A stretch of 64,000 nucleotides of DNA. It comes from Hypericum androsaemum. Taxonomy: Eukaryota > Streptophyta > Magnoliopsida > Malpighiales > Hypericaceae. The position numbers were made by a program, and so were the translations under genes. Positions 1 to 11,151 of this stretch are shown piece after piece; within the stretch, counting starts at the first letter, position 1, and each line of letters starts with the position of its first letter. The notes beneath the pieces were generated by a model. It saw nothing but the letters and a program-made list of their open reading frames with translations, was not told the origin of the DNA and did no database searches. The stretch covers positions 2,177,501 to 2,241,500 of the forward strand of contig OZ023187.1 in NCBI GenBank assembly GCA_963995505.1, read 5' to 3'.

Positions 1-29
1 AATCAAGGTCAAGGCACAAAGATAAGACT

Positions 30-1628
30 TGTTTCAATTGTCATAAGGTTGGGCATATTAAATGGTTCTGTCCAGAGTTGAAGAACAAGTAGAAGGGCGA
101 AAAGTCCAGTGCTCCGAAAGGAGAAAGTTCTGATAGCGGCAGTGCTAGTGTTGCCACCACCACTCAGAAAGAAGAATCTGATGGAGACCTTTTGTCTGTG
201 ATTGATGGGAAGTCTAAAGTTGATGCTGCTTGGGTCCTTGATTCTGCTTGTACGTTTCATATGTGTCCTATCCGGGACTGGTTTTCAACATATGAACGTG
301 CGGAGGGTAATGTTCTCATGGAAAATAATTTTGTCTGCAAGGTTGTTGGTATTGGCACAGTGAAGATCAAGATGCATGATGGTGTCATTCGAACCTTGAT
401 GAATATGAAGCATATCCCTGATTTGAAGCGGAACTTGATTTTGCTGAGTACTCTTGATACATTGGGGTACAAGTATACCGGAGAAGGTGGAGTTCTTTGT
501 GTGAGTAAGAAATCATTAGTGAATATGAAGGCCAAGAAAGAGGTTAGAAATCTGTACGTTTTGCAGGGTTCTACAGTTACAGGGACTGCTGCTGCTGCAT
601 CTGGCTCGTTGACAGATTCTGAGAACACCTCATTGTGGCATATGCGACTTGGTCACATGAGCGAAAAAGGCATGACCGAGCTAAATAGGAGAGGATTATT
701 ATGTGGACAGGATATTGGGAAGCTGGAATTTTGTGAGCACTGTGTGTTTGGCAAGCAGAAGAAAGTCAGTTTTCAGAAAGGTGTGCACACTACAAAGGAA
801 AAACTTGACTATGTTCATTCTGATCTTTGGGGACCGTCTCAAGTTGCAACAAAGAATGGTTCCAAGTATATGCTGACTATTATTGATGATTATTCGAGGA
901 CGGTGTGGGCATTCTTCTTGAAGAGCAAGGATCATGTCTTTGTCACTTTCAAGCAGTGGAAGACTATGATTGAGAAGCAGACTGGGAGAGATGTCAAGCA
1001 TCTTCGCACAGACAATGGATTGGAGTTTTGCTCTAGTTAGTTTGATGAGTTCTGCAAGAATGAAGGTATTGTCAGGCATAAGACAATCCCTTGTATACCT
1101 CAACAGAATGGAGTCGCTGAAAGAATGAACAGAACTTTGTTGGAGAAAGTTCATTGTATGCTATCAAATGCGGGTTTGCCTAAGTCATTTTGGGCTGAAG
1201 CTGCTTCCACTGCCTGTCACCTAGTCAATCGTTCACCTCATGCATCACTTGATGGCAAGGTACCTGAAGAATTATGGTCTGGAAATCCTCATAATTATGC
1301 TGTTTTGAAGATATTTGGGTGTCCTGCCTATGCTCATGTAAATAATGGCAAGTTAGAGCCAAGATCTGTGAAATGTATCTTCCTTGGCTATGCTTCTGGA
1401 GTGAAGGGATACAAGTTGTGGTGTTCCGAGCTGTCTAAGTTCTTGTTGAGTAGGAATGTTATTTTTAAAGAGACAGACATGCTAAGTAAGAGGGAGGATA
1501 TTTCTTCACCTGGTGTTCCGAGTGCTCCAAGTGTGGACTTGCAAAAGTCAAAAGTACAGGTGGAGTTTGATGCTGATCCAGAAGCGAGTTCCTTCCGTGA
1601 TGTTGATTGCCATGTACACCAGTTGTGA
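30..1628 (+). pseudogene. Copia gag end, protease and integrase (broken)
   Basis: One frame covers the end of gag through integrase. A CCHC knuckle (C-x2-C-x4-H-x4-C) lies at 30-71. A protease active site WVLDSAC follows at about 231-251, then the GAG-pre-integrase segment LWHMRLGHM at about 634-660. The integrase core has HSDLWGP, IIDDYSR and LRTDNGLEF, then PQQNGVAERMNRT with the third acidic residue. The frame is broken by TAG at 90-92 and TAG at 1038-1040. It ends at 1628 because of a deletion junction near 1600-1620: the linker and the N-terminal fingers of RT are missing, and the next block is in another frame. This is dead transposon coding sequence. Confidence 0.88.
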
Positions 1629-2911
1629 AGCATACCTTGATTCGTTCTCTTCTTGGTATTGTCGCTATGCAGAATTTGGAGCTTGAACAGCTTGATGTGA
1701 AGTCAGCTTTCTTGAATGGAGAGCTTGAGGAGCAGATTTATATGGCACAGCCTGAGGGTTTTCATGTTGAAGGCAAAGAAGACCATGTGTGCTTGTTGAA
1801 GAAGTCCATGTATGGCCTTAAGCAGTCTCCGAGGCAGTGGTATAAAAGGTTTGATTCCTTTATGATTTCTCATAGTTATAAGAGGAGCAAGTATGATAGT
1901 TGTGTTTACATGAAAAGGCTACGCGACGGTTCCCAAGTGTATTTGCTCATGTATGTGGATGACATGTTAATTGCTGCAAGTGACAAAGGAGAGGTGAGGA
2001 AGCTCAAAGCTCTGTTGAGTAGCGAGTTTGAGATGAAAGTTTTGGGTCCTGCTAAGAAGATTCTTGGCATGGAGATTGCCAGAGATAGAGGAGAAAGGAA
2101 ATTATTTCTGAGCCAGGAGAGTTACAATGAAAAGGTACTTGACAGGTTTGATGTGACTGGTAATCCTATGAGTACTCCTCTTGGTACACATTTTCAGCTT
2201 TCGTCTGCCTTATCTCCACAGTCAGCTGCTGAGGTCGATTACATGTCTGGTGTTCTATACTCCAATGCTGTTGGTTCTCTAATGTATGCTATGGTTTACA
2301 CACGCCCGGATTTGGCCTATGCTGTGAGTGTCGTTAGCAGGTTTATGGCAAATCTTGGAGAAGGTCATTGGAGAGCAGTGGAGTGGATTATGAGGTACTT
2401 GAATGGTACCAAGGGCGTGTGTCTACAGTTTGGACGCACCAGTGATGGAGTTGTTGGTTTCGTGGATTCAGATTATGCTGGAGATCTTGATAAGTTCAGA
2501 TCCTTATCTGGATATGTCTTCACTCTTGGAGGATGTGCTATCAGTTGGAGAGCTTGTCTACAGGCCACAGTGGCATTGTCTACCACTGAGGCGGAGTACA
2601 TAGCTATAACTGAAGGTGTGAAGGAGGCTATCTGGTTGAAAGGTTTCTTCAGTGAAATGTGTGAGAAGCTGCAGATCAGTACAGTGTACTGTGATAGTCA
2701 AAGTGCTATCCATCTCACGAGGGATGCTATGTATCATGAGAGGACAAAGCACATTAATGTGAGGTACCACTTCATTCGGGAGCATGTTGCTCAAGGTGAC
2801 ATTGTTGTGAGCAAGGTGGGTACCAAGGACAACCCTGCAGACATATTGACAAAGCCACTTTCTGGTACTAAGTTCAAGCATTGCTTAGACTTGTTAGGTG
2901 TTCGTGCTTGA
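1607..2911 (+). pseudogene. Copia reverse transcriptase/RNase H, N-terminally truncated
   Basis: The open frame of about 434 codons begins inside RT at [11 protein letters not shown] sequence; the methionine at 1607 is an accident of the deletion junction. The order is [29 protein letters not shown], the catalytic YVDD at 1952-1963, then RNase H with [24 protein letters not shown] and the terminal [13 protein letters not shown]. The frame is open to its natural stop at 2909-2911, so this half is better preserved than the gag-integrase half. Without the RT fingers it should not make an active polymerase. Confidence 0.88.
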
Positions 2912-2993
2912 TGCTGATAGCCCTTAGGGGCTGGTGGTGAAGGTGGAGCAACGTTGAAGTTGGAGTCATAGAATTTGGTCCAAGGTGGAGATT

Positions 2994-3129
2994 TGTTAAT
3001 TGCTGCAAGTGACAAAGGAGAGGTGAGGAAGCTCAAAGCTCTGTTAAGTAGCGAGTTTGAGATGAAAGTTTTGGGTCCTGCTAAAAAATTCTTGGCATGA
3101 AGATTGCCAGAGATAGAGGAGAAAGGAAA
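2994..3129 (+). repeat. Duplicated RT segment behind the Copia 3' UTR
   Basis: This 136-bp block is nearly identical to 1965-2101 inside the RT gene, with one base deleted and a few substitutions. It starts exactly at TGTTA, which is shared by the LTR start and by the RT gene. It ends exactly at GGAAA, which is shared by the RT gene and by the tail of LTR B (compare 4795-4799). The deletion shifts its frame, so it is not coding. Confidence 0.85.
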
Positions 3130-4914
3130 CTCATCAATAAAAGTTCTCTTTTCTCACCGTGGACGTAGGCACTAGGCTAAACCACGTTATCTCTTGTGTC
3201 CGTGTTCTTTGCGCGTCTTGTTCTCTAGTTGCTGAATTCCTAAGAAGTGGTATCAAGAGCTAAGGTTGAAGGATGTCGGACGGCACGAGGTTTGCTCTTG
3301 TGAAGTTCGATGGTTCATCGAATTTCAAGTTATGGCAAAGGCGTGTGAAGGATCTCCTCGTGCAACAAGGGATGGTTATCGCGCTCTCGGAGAAGAAGTC
3401 CAAGAAGATGGAGGAGCAAGAGTGGGAAGAGTTTGAGGCCAAGGCGGTAGCGAAGATTCGCTTGTGCTTGGCGGATGATGAGGAGCCACCAGCTGGGTTG
3501 TGGAAGAGGATCCAGGTCGGAGTCAAAGAAGTTCAATGGAAGTGGTTTCAAATGCGGAGAAAGGCCATAAAGGGGACTATCCAGGACGAACTAGGGATCA
3601 AGACAACGAGGAGGGATCGGCATCCACAACCATGGCCACATATTCAGACGGGTCGGATGGTGACTGGCTTTCTATCTTATCAAGTCCAATGCATCCTGGT
3701 AATCTCTTTTCATTAGGGACCTTGGATTATAACAGTGATAGTTATAAATGTATGCTAATGAAGGTGGAGAAGGATGCGATGGTAGGGATGAAAGGTGAAA
3801 GGAAATACCTACAGGTTAGTGGGGAACATTATTGTAGGTGGAGTCACATCAATGGGTCTGATGAAGTGGGAAAAAGCTCAGGTCATATGAGGTTGGTTCG
3901 TATGAGGGAGCAAAGGCTTGACATGGATGGTTTGAGTGTAGTTGGGATTCGCGGAGATATGGATAGCAAGCTATGGTTGTTTCGTGGAGCTATGGTTGTC
4001 TCGGAGAAGCATTGTTAGCTGGGCCCTGCTATGGTTGTCTAAAGGGACGTGCACGTCAAAGGTGTTAGGTAGGTTTTGCATGGGGAATGCGAAGCCATTG
4101 GTAGCACCACGGACAAATCGGGTATCTCACTGAAGGCCGAACGGTGGAGTTCGTGGCATGTCTAGGGTTCTACTTGGTAGAACAAAAGGTTGCCCTTTGT
4201 ATGCTATGGCAAGTAGCATTGGTTTGAGGCAAAAAGGTCCAACGGAAGAGCGGTTTGAGGTTGCAGAGTATAGGGCTGATCGAAAAATAGAGGGTACGTC
4301 TATTGGTCGCAAGGTTGCTTCAGCAGGTGGACTTGCTGGTTGGGGTTCGATGGAGTTTGGAGGGAATACGCCAAGCAAGCTCGGGAGTTACTCAAGCTTG
4401 GGGCTGGCTCCAAGTGATTGAACGAAAAAGGAAGAGAGAAAGTTGAGATGGTATTATTGATGGCGGTGTATATATGGTCAAGGTGGAGCTCGTAGAGTCA
4501 GTTTGGTTTCTCAGGTTCTCATGGTTCTTTATGTGACGGTATTTCATCAAGATGGAGTTTGTTGAAGTTCGGATGGAGCTTCATGGTTCGTCAACAGGAT
4601 GATTTCTCGCTAAAGGGGAGATTCTTAGAGATGTCAAGAAATTAAAGAGGAAACGATTTGTGGGCTTGTTTCCTATTCTATTCGGACTAGCTTTTGGACT
4701 CCTAATTTGACCTAGATAGCTTACTTGATGTACAAGGGTTTGCCTATATATAAAGACATGTTACCCTAAGGTTTTGTATGGCTTTGTGGCTCGGAAACTC
4801 ATCAATAAAAGTTCTCCTTTCTCTCCGTGGACGTAGGCATTATGCCGAACCACGTAAACTCTTGCGTCCGTGTTCTTTGCGCGTATTATTCTCTAAGTTG
4901 CTGAATTCCTAACA
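3130..4914 (+). mobile_element. Copia element B, internally degenerate, LTR remnants at both ends
   Basis: The stretch 3130-3245 repeats at about 4799-4914 (both contain CATCAATAAAAGTTCTC and GCTGAATTCCTAA). These are the tail of the left LTR and the end of the right LTR. Directly after the left tail is a primer-binding site TGGTATCAAGAGC (3248-3260), close to the initiator-Met tRNA complement but with one extra base. A gag start follows at 3273. Most of the interior is degenerate. The right LTR may start near 4632, but its first bases do not mirror its end well, so that border is uncertain. Confidence 0.7.
3273..3500 (+). pseudogene. Copia B gag, N-terminal part
   Basis: An ATG 12 bp behind the primer-binding site opens a frame reading KFDGSSNFKLWQRRVKDLLVQQG, the typical start of a Copia gag (K-F-D-G-x-N-F-x-L-W). 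A second gag hallmark, AKIRLCLADD, follows. Similarity stops near 3490, after which the frame runs into unrelated sequence. About 3650-3850 retains pieces resembling the segment between protease and integrase (FSLGTLD, MVGMKGERKYL) in another frame. The interior is therefore a rearranged gag-pol with most of pol lost. Confidence 0.65.
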
Positions 4915-5215
4915 AGTGGTGAGTATAACAATTCTGATATATAGGCAAACCCTTGTATGCGGCTTTGCTCTTTAAACTCTCGAAACTCTCATAAGTTTAA
5001 GTATGAGGCTTTGCTCCTGGGGGACGGCGGCCGGAATGGCTTAAATATCTGGGTCTTATTTTAGATCATGAAGTTTGGGCTGGGTTGATGGGCATGTTGT
5101 TTTGTTTGTCCGAGTTGAAGAATTTGACCAAGGAATGGTCAGATTAAGGTCCTATTGAATTGAAGATTGGTTCAGGTTATGGAGATTCACGGTTGAAGAT
5201 CGGTCATGTGATTTG

Positions 5216-5469
5216 GTTCAAGGTGGAGACTTGTTGGGTGTTTGACCCAAATCTTATTGGACTTTTAGCTCGGGTCCAATGGTATCTCCTATACATGTAT
5301 GTGGTATTATGTGTGTAGTTGAGAGTGGTGTGAGAAAGTTAGAGGAGCTTGAGGCGACTTCTTTCTCCAGAGACTCCATTGTTCCATGGGATTTGATCAG
5401 GTCTATTTTGGGTTCATGGTTGATTGGTTATGGAGTGGTCGTATCATGTTGGACCAAAAGGTGAATCGT
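5216..5469 (+). mobile_element. Copia fragment C: polypurine tract and LTR start
   Basis: GGTTCAAGGTGGAGACT at 5215-5231 matches the polypurine tract of elements A and D. TGTTGGGTG at 5232 looks like an LTR start of a third Copia family. No matching LTR end (CCCAACA) is seen, and by 5470 the sequence has become the pol end of another element. This is a truncated LTR fragment. Confidence 0.5.
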
Positions 5470-6604
5470 GTGAAAACCTTGAGCATTGTTTAGACCAGTT
5501 ACTCGTTGACGATGAAGGCGAAGATGTCCAAGTATCAATTTTGTTTTGACTTACGTATTTTGCAGTGTATCTCCTGGTTGCCTACGAGGATGGAGGAGTT
5601 AGGTGTAATAGCAACAACTAGCTTGGTGTCCAGAAGGTATTCACGTGAAGGTGATGTAAAGTCCTGTAGCTGGTGGAGAATTCCAAGATTGATGTCCAGA
5701 AGGTGTTCACGCGAAGGTGATGTAAAGGCCTGTAGCTTGTGTCCTCATCTCTTATTTGGACTGAGATTGGTGTTCGCTCGGCGATGTAACCCCAACAGTC
5801 GATGTCCACATGAAGGTGGAGGTTTCTCGTGGAGGTGGAGTCTGCTATGTCGGTAGAGAAATATTTTGAGAGTGCCCCGTGAGAGTACACCATACTGGGA
5901 TGAGTATTGGTTGTGCTGGAGCTTCTGGGATTGAAGCTGGCATATGAGATTTAGGCATTGTTGTGGGCGTTGGAGTGGTTTTCTCCAATGTGAAAAACTC
6001 TCGTGTTGCGCGCATGAAAATTTTCTCCCGTTGTGTTGGTTCTTCTGGAGTTGAAGAAGCGAGGTGAGTATATGTGTTGAGATACTTGTGGAAGATTCCA
6101 TTCGAGGTGGAGTTTTCAATATTGAGGCGGATGATGATATGTGGAGCATGAAGCTTATTGGAAGAGGCACACAGTGAAGATGGTCTGATGTGGACGATGA
6201 GTTTGAAGTTGGAGAAGACGATTGATTTTGGAATTTGGTCCAAGGTGGAGATTGTTAGGATTTGTTCCAAATTCCTAATTAGAATAGAACTCTAATTCCT
6301 ATTGAGGAATATATTGGACTTGTCCTCTATATATAGGAGAGTAGGGGTTAGATGTTCTTTGGTTTAGGTCTTTGCATAACGCAATGGTAGTATAGGCACG
6401 AGAGAGTTAGGCTTGAGGCACCGCCTCGCCTATGGCTTATGTACCATGTATCTTCACATAATATAGTGATGATCGTCTCGGCCCCGTGGAGTAGGTCAAT
6501 TGACCGAACCACGTAATATCGTGTGCCCTCGATTCTTCCTATCTCTCGTACTATTTGTTATGGGTGTTCTACATATCCGTGTTTACGCTTCCGCTGCCCT
6601 AACA
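5470..6604 (+). mobile_element. Copia fragment D: pol C-terminus, 3' UTR and 3' LTR
   Basis: At 5470-5530 one frame reads LEHCLDQLLVDDEG, matching the last residues of element A's pol (FKHCLDLLG). A long non-coding 3' UTR follows. It contains an imperfect direct duplication, 5626-5680 against 5692-5743 (TCCAGAAGGT...GATGTAAAG). The polypurine tract CCAAGGTGGAGAT at 6239-6252 lies directly before the LTR. The rest of the element is missing. Confidence 0.7.
6253..6604 (+). repeat. Copia D 3' LTR
   Basis: This 352-bp LTR starts TGTTAGG and ends CCTAACA, a perfect 7-bp terminal inverted repeat. It is preceded by a polypurine tract and holds a TATA-like stretch TATATATAGG at 6330-6339. The sequence directly outside it soon becomes a UGT gene remnant. 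Confidence 0.85.
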
Positions 6605-6629
6605 CAAGCAACTGCAAAATTTCACCACA

Positions 6630-6738
6630 GAGATTCGAGACAGAGCAAGTGAAGCAGCCGATAAATTTGGGAACCGTAAGTTGCAAGATTATTAATTTGA
6701 GAGTTTTTTCGAGCTTCTCAAGCCAAGCATATTGAACC
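6630..6738 (+). pseudogene. UGT91-like glycosyltransferase, C-terminal remnant
   Basis: On the + strand this stretch reads EIRDRASEAADKFGNRKLQD, then after a stop LLKP. It closely matches the last ~36 residues of the UGT gene on the opposite strand at 7612-9422 (DRAREAAGTFGNRKLQDQY...FLKT). The match starts about 26 bp behind the end of the Copia D LTR, and nothing of the upstream 420 residues is present. I infer a second UGT copy, in inverted orientation to the first, whose 5' part was lost with or after the Copia insertions. It cannot encode a working enzyme. Confidence 0.75.
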
Positions 6739-7611
6739 TTGAAAGGATTTGATGGATTAGATTATAAGTAACATATCATTACTTTAAAAGAGTCCATTAA
6801 AGGAGGTTACACTAAGGAATCACACCAAAAATACCAGATAATGCCTATCAAACGCACAACAATGATACGCGATATCTAAGTACGCAATAGAAGATGTCAC
6901 CAAAAGTATAACAAAACCAAAGAACCCCACTATAAAACCCTTCCACCGATTTGTTTGGTGTTATAATTGGTTTGTACGTAAACAACGCTTCCGCCCGTCG
7001 TGATTCGGAGCAGAACGCATTCCCAGCCACTACGACCACCACTTGCACACGACATTCACAAGATTCTAAGTCGACAGTGGACTGTAAAAATGAAGTACAT
7101 TTATAGGGAAGCTAACGATTGTACCGATTGGATGACAAATCATGGTTTCCACCTATAATTTTTTTTTGTGGTAGTTTGCTAATATCATGAGGGACACATT
7201 ACTTTTGTAACCCACCTACGAGTGTTCGACCTTTGATGCCTAGGACTTGAGTGACACCTCTCTTCCACGAGCCGTTGTATTGGACTCTTAAATGCTTTTA
7301 ATATGCATCTCCTCCTACTTGACAATGAAACAAGGGTTCCACAAATAATCATTTAGATCAATTAGTAGAAACAATTTATTTTGTTGAGGGAATCGACTTG
7401 TCACTAAAGGTTAGACATGAACATATTGCTCAAGGTTATTTTCCCACTTGTTTCATGGTGAATGTCTGATCCAATCCAATCCATGTCTAGCACGAACCGG
7501 ATACATCTTGGTCAAACTTACTAAATATTCAGAAATTCAATGGAACGGAACAACATAAATAACGAAGATATAATGTTTCTGGGTTGCACTTTTCTTCTGA
7601 GAATGGGAATA
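6739..7611. other. Intergenic, no gene seen
   Basis: This AT-rich stretch separates the two UGT tails. There are only short random frames. It should hold the 3' UTR of the minus-strand UGT next to 7611. Confidence 0.6.
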
Positions 7612-9422
7612 TCAAAGTTCAATTTGCTTGGTCTTGAGAAACTTAACAAACTTTTCCATGTATTGGTCTTGCAACTTGCGGTTCCCAAATGTCCCGGCAG
7701 CTTCCCTTGCTCTATCCCAAAGCTCTCTTCCTTCTTCGGACATCAGAGCGAACCTTAACGCCTTGGCGATGTCGTCCCTCCCGAACGACCCGTCCTCGCC
7801 TCTCGCCACCTCCACACCTAAACCTTTCTCAGCCAACAACCTTGCCATCAATGGCTGGTCAATGATGAAAGGCAAGAGAACGAGAGTGAGGCCGCGTTGC
7901 AAGGACTCGACAATGGAGCCCCATCCGGAGTGGAACAAGGTGCCCCCAACCGCGGGGTGGCTCAGAATCTCCAGCTGCGGAGCCCAACCCAACGAAACAT
8001 GTCCTCTCCCCGAAGTTCTCTCTACGAAACCGAAGGCAATGCCTCTGCATCGTTACTCGCCCACTGAGGCCTCCTTAGCGCCCATAAAAACGGCAGCCCG
8101 GATAGCTCCAGCCCGTAGGCGATCTCGTAGACATGCTCTTTGCTTAGCTTGAACTCGCTACCGAACCCCACGTACACTACCGACTTGGGCTCCTGCCCGT
8201 CCAGCCACCGGAACATTCCCTCCGAGGACCCGTCCCTGACGATCTTTCCTTGGTCAGGTTTTTTTTTCTCCTCCGGAAGCAGCAACCCTACTGGGATCAC
8301 CGGCTTCCCTAGAATCTTTTCGAGCAGGTGCAAGTAGTCGGCTTCGAATTCCGGGCAGCTTCTTACAGCCACAACTTGGCAGGAAGTAACCACTTTGAAC
8401 ATCCTTTCGCCAACTGAAAACCCAGAAGCATTCACCTGAAAAGAAAGAAGTAGCAAGGTTCTGTAACGGTAACACAGCAGTAGCAAACAAGTAAAATTTT
8501 TTTTGGCGGAAAAAGAAATTCATAAATAAAAGAAAAAGAAAAATACAAAGTGCTCCCTAAGATCTATCTGTCGCTAATCCCACGTGTCGGAGAGTCAGAG
8601 GGACACCCCCAGTCAGTTTGGGGTGTCAATCACCAGGCAATAGCCCAATAAAATGATCGCTAACCTTGAGGTATCTCTACAAGAGATCCTTCTCACTCAA
8701 CCACCTCGAGGAACACACGCACCCACGCCCATATACCGACTAAGTATAACAATACTCGACTCGGTATACTAAGTAGGCCGTAAAATGAAAAATGAAATTC
8801 AAATCAAGCATGTTAAGTAAAATATTACCTGATAAAGCGCTTGGTAAATCGGCGGAGCCTCGTGCTTCTTGTAAGCCACATTGGAAGGGAAATCCACCCA
8901 TTGAGGAGGAGAAGTCAGGCTTTTCCAAGAAGGCCTGAGCCTCTTCTGGCCTTCACTACCAACCAACAAGCACTCCGGATTCTGCAAGAACACATCAGTA
9001 CAAGCCGTCGCCACGGAGAAGTAGACGATTCCTGCTTGCTTCACCTCGGCCACCTCAACCGCCCAGTGAGGGATCATATCAACCACCACCCAATCAGGGG
9101 ACAGCCCCGCGAGGACCTCCGCAAAGGGTTGCTTCAGGAGGTCGTAAGCGACTTCTAGGTGCTGAATTTTCTCGAATGGGAGGTCCACGGTGGCCTCGCC
9201 ACCTTCCAGGACGTCGAGGGTCTGGAGTGGAAGCTCTACGAAGGTTAGAAGGTTCTCGAGGCCCGGAGGAACGCCGGGGAGCCTCGAGACGTTCCGCGGG
9301 GTCGACACGTAGGAGACTCGGATGCCGGACCTGGCCAGGGCTACGGAGAGCTGGAAGAAGGGTATCATGTGACCAAAGGCGCTCCATGGGAGCATCACTA
9401 CATGCACTTCTTCGTTAGACAT
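7612..9422 (-). pseudogene. UGT91-type UDP-glycosyltransferase (two exons, single-base frameshift)
   Basis: The family transfers a sugar, often glucose or rhamnose, from UDP-sugar to flavonoids, terpenoids or their glycosides in the cytosol. Exon 1 (9422-8830, 198 codons) starts MSNEEVHVVMLPWSAFGHM; His18 fits the catalytic histidine and Asp115 (VVVDMIPHW) its partner. A phase-0 intron (8829-8436) has GT and AG ends. Exon 2 reads VNASGFSVGERMFK, then AVRSCPEFE and PVIPVGLL. The PSPG box runs from WAPQLEILSHPAVGG to DQ. The total would be about 470 residues, normal for the family. Near 8030 one G is missing in a G run: the frame goes from ALPS to VS-stop, while the other frame continues with FVERTSGRGHV and the PSPG box. 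The product would lack the sugar-donor site. An assembly error at this single base is possible. Confidence 0.88.
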
Positions 9423-9486
9423 TCTTGATCTCTTTGAGTTTTTGCGTTTGGTTATTTGGATGGCGGTGATTGATTTGGCAGGTTCA

Positions 9487-9499
9487 CATATAAATATGG
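9487..9499 (-). promoter_or_regulatory. Possible TATA box of the UGT gene
   Basis: On the minus strand this reads CCATATTTATATG, about 65 bp before the UGT start codon. Position and sequence suit a plant TATA box. No other evidence. Confidence 0.4.
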
Positions 9500-9808
9500 A
9501 TGGACTAACGGGTGGAAAATTTTAAGATAGTCACAGCATAAATATAATACGATTTATTTTAACAATTTAGATTTAGATTTAAATAGGTTTGTTCGCGTAA
9601 TGAAGAATTTGATTCTCTAGGTGTAGCGTGGGGCATGCATATTTGATGAAAAATATATAATACTAGAAGTGGTTCCGGTGAATGGTAGGTATCCATGATT
9701 AATTTTAATCCTTGCATGTACCTCGGGGAAATATATAATTATACTTGAAATGGGTTCGTTGATCATGTATAAGAATAACTAGAGACATGTTTATTTAAAA
9801 TCAACAAC

Positions 9809-9955
9809 ATCTGGGATTTACCACCGCATGTATGGTCTGATGGATACGGTGTCAGTTTTTAAGCATGAGGTAGGAGGATCGAGTTCCAACGACCGTCCAA
9901 GATCCGGAATTGTGAAAACAATTTAAACTCAAAAAAAAAAACAAGATCTGGGATT
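9809..9955 (+). mobile_element. tRNA-derived SINE with target-site duplication
   Basis: The element (9819-9945) has a box A-like TGGTCTGATGG at 9833-9843 and a box B-like GATCGAGTTCC at 9877-9887, spaced as in tRNA-type Pol III promoters. It ends in an A-rich tail near 9931-9944. A perfect 10-bp direct repeat, ATCTGGGATT, flanks it at 9809-9818 and 9946-9955. The body is about 127 bp, within the usual SINE range. I did not recognise the family. Confidence 0.75.
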
Positions 9956-11151
9956 CAATTATCGAGAACTGAGCTGATGGCATTGTTCTGTGCAATGCAG
10001 CTGCGCCCAGTCACCTCCCATCCTGTTCTGGGGAGCTCCAAATCGCCAGGAGCCCAATTGCCATGTTTTGGGCCTTGTGGTCTTGAGCCCACTGGAAGTG
10101 TAGGGGAAAGCTTGTCGGCACATCGTTGTACGTGAAGAACATATTAGGCAAATTACATATCAGTTTCGGAAGACAAAGCACAAGGATACGCACATCAATT
10201 TTAAAGGGAAAAACACAAAAACAAATCAAACAAAAATATTACAAGGGCATAAAAACACCGAACCAAGGCAGTAGTTAATTGATTTTGCAAGTGCACAAAA
10301 GCACCGAGGCAGTAGTGACCCCCGAGTCCTGTTTCGTGTACAATGTCAGTACTCAGTCCGACGCTAGAGCTTATAGAGCCATAGAGAATAAAATGCTTAA
10401 TTACTCTCTTGTACAGTAATTTGTGTAGTATTTGACTTCAATGCAACCACGTGATTTTTAGAAAGAGGAATGTTAGTTATCTTTTTAGGAAGAGGAATGT
10501 TAGTTGTCGATCATTCGCGGTATTCAATATTTGTACGACGTATATGTCGGCCCGGTCACGGTTGTTGAACTTTGATTACGATTCAAATAGTACCATCCAA
10601 TTGGTGGTGGTTCAATTTTTTCAATAATATTAAAAAAATTTCATAATTTAGTTTAAAAATTTTCAAAATTCGATCCGGTTCTACCGAATCACGGTTACAT
10701 GATTTGAAAATACAAACGAACGAATTACAACAAGCACCAAACCAACCATGAAACTTGTACAAATAAAGTAGACGACACCCCATCATGCATCATCGACGGG
10801 AAAATAAATATTACTATAACTGGAGAAAATCGCAGAAGAATCTTTCCATGTTCAACAGAAAATATAAAACATATTCTATAGAAATGGGTCCGGTGATGGA
10901 TATATAATCATCAAACCAAAGTGGGGAGCGGTAACACCACGTTTATAATGTTCTTGCAGATAAACGGAGAATAAGAAAGCAATAATTGTCGGAAAAAGTT
11001 TAGAAGTATTTTTGAAGATTTTAAAATGTTATATTCGGTTGTTGAATGAGTTCAAAATTTTTACATAATTTTTTGAGACTTGTGCTGCGTAGAACTCAAA
11101 AATCTTTACGAAATTCAAAAAATATATAATTCATTCGAATACTCAAACACC
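9956..11151. other. Intergenic, no gene seen
   Basis: There are only short frames. The minus-strand frame at 10011-10229 (FFTYNDVPTSFPLHFQW) does not resemble a family I know. A short direct repeat, GGAATGTTAGTT, occurs at 10467 and 10494. Confidence 0.5.

Larger units (their letters stand above)
1..2996 (+). mobile_element. Ty1/Copia retrotransposon A, internal part, 5' end outside the window
   Basis: The order zinc knuckle, protease, GAG-pre-integrase, integrase, reverse transcriptase, RNase H is that of Ty1/Copia. The coding part ends at 2911. An 80-bp 3' UTR follows, with a purine-rich stretch CAAGGTGGAGAT (2980-2992) that fits the polypurine tract. The next bases, TGTTA, look like the first bases of an LTR, but they run straight into a copy of the element's own RT region instead of LTR sequence. 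The 5' LTR is not in the window. Two in-frame stops, a deletion and a frameshift make the copy non-functional. Confidence 0.9.

Noticed and set aside
9..1154. Minus-strand frames opposite the Copia gag-integrase region
   Set aside because: They are shadows of the + strand coding frame and resemble no protein.
9094..9418. GC-rich Arg/Pro-rich frames on both strands over UGT exon 1
   Set aside because: They come from the GC-rich codons of the UGT; only the UGT frame has family motifs.
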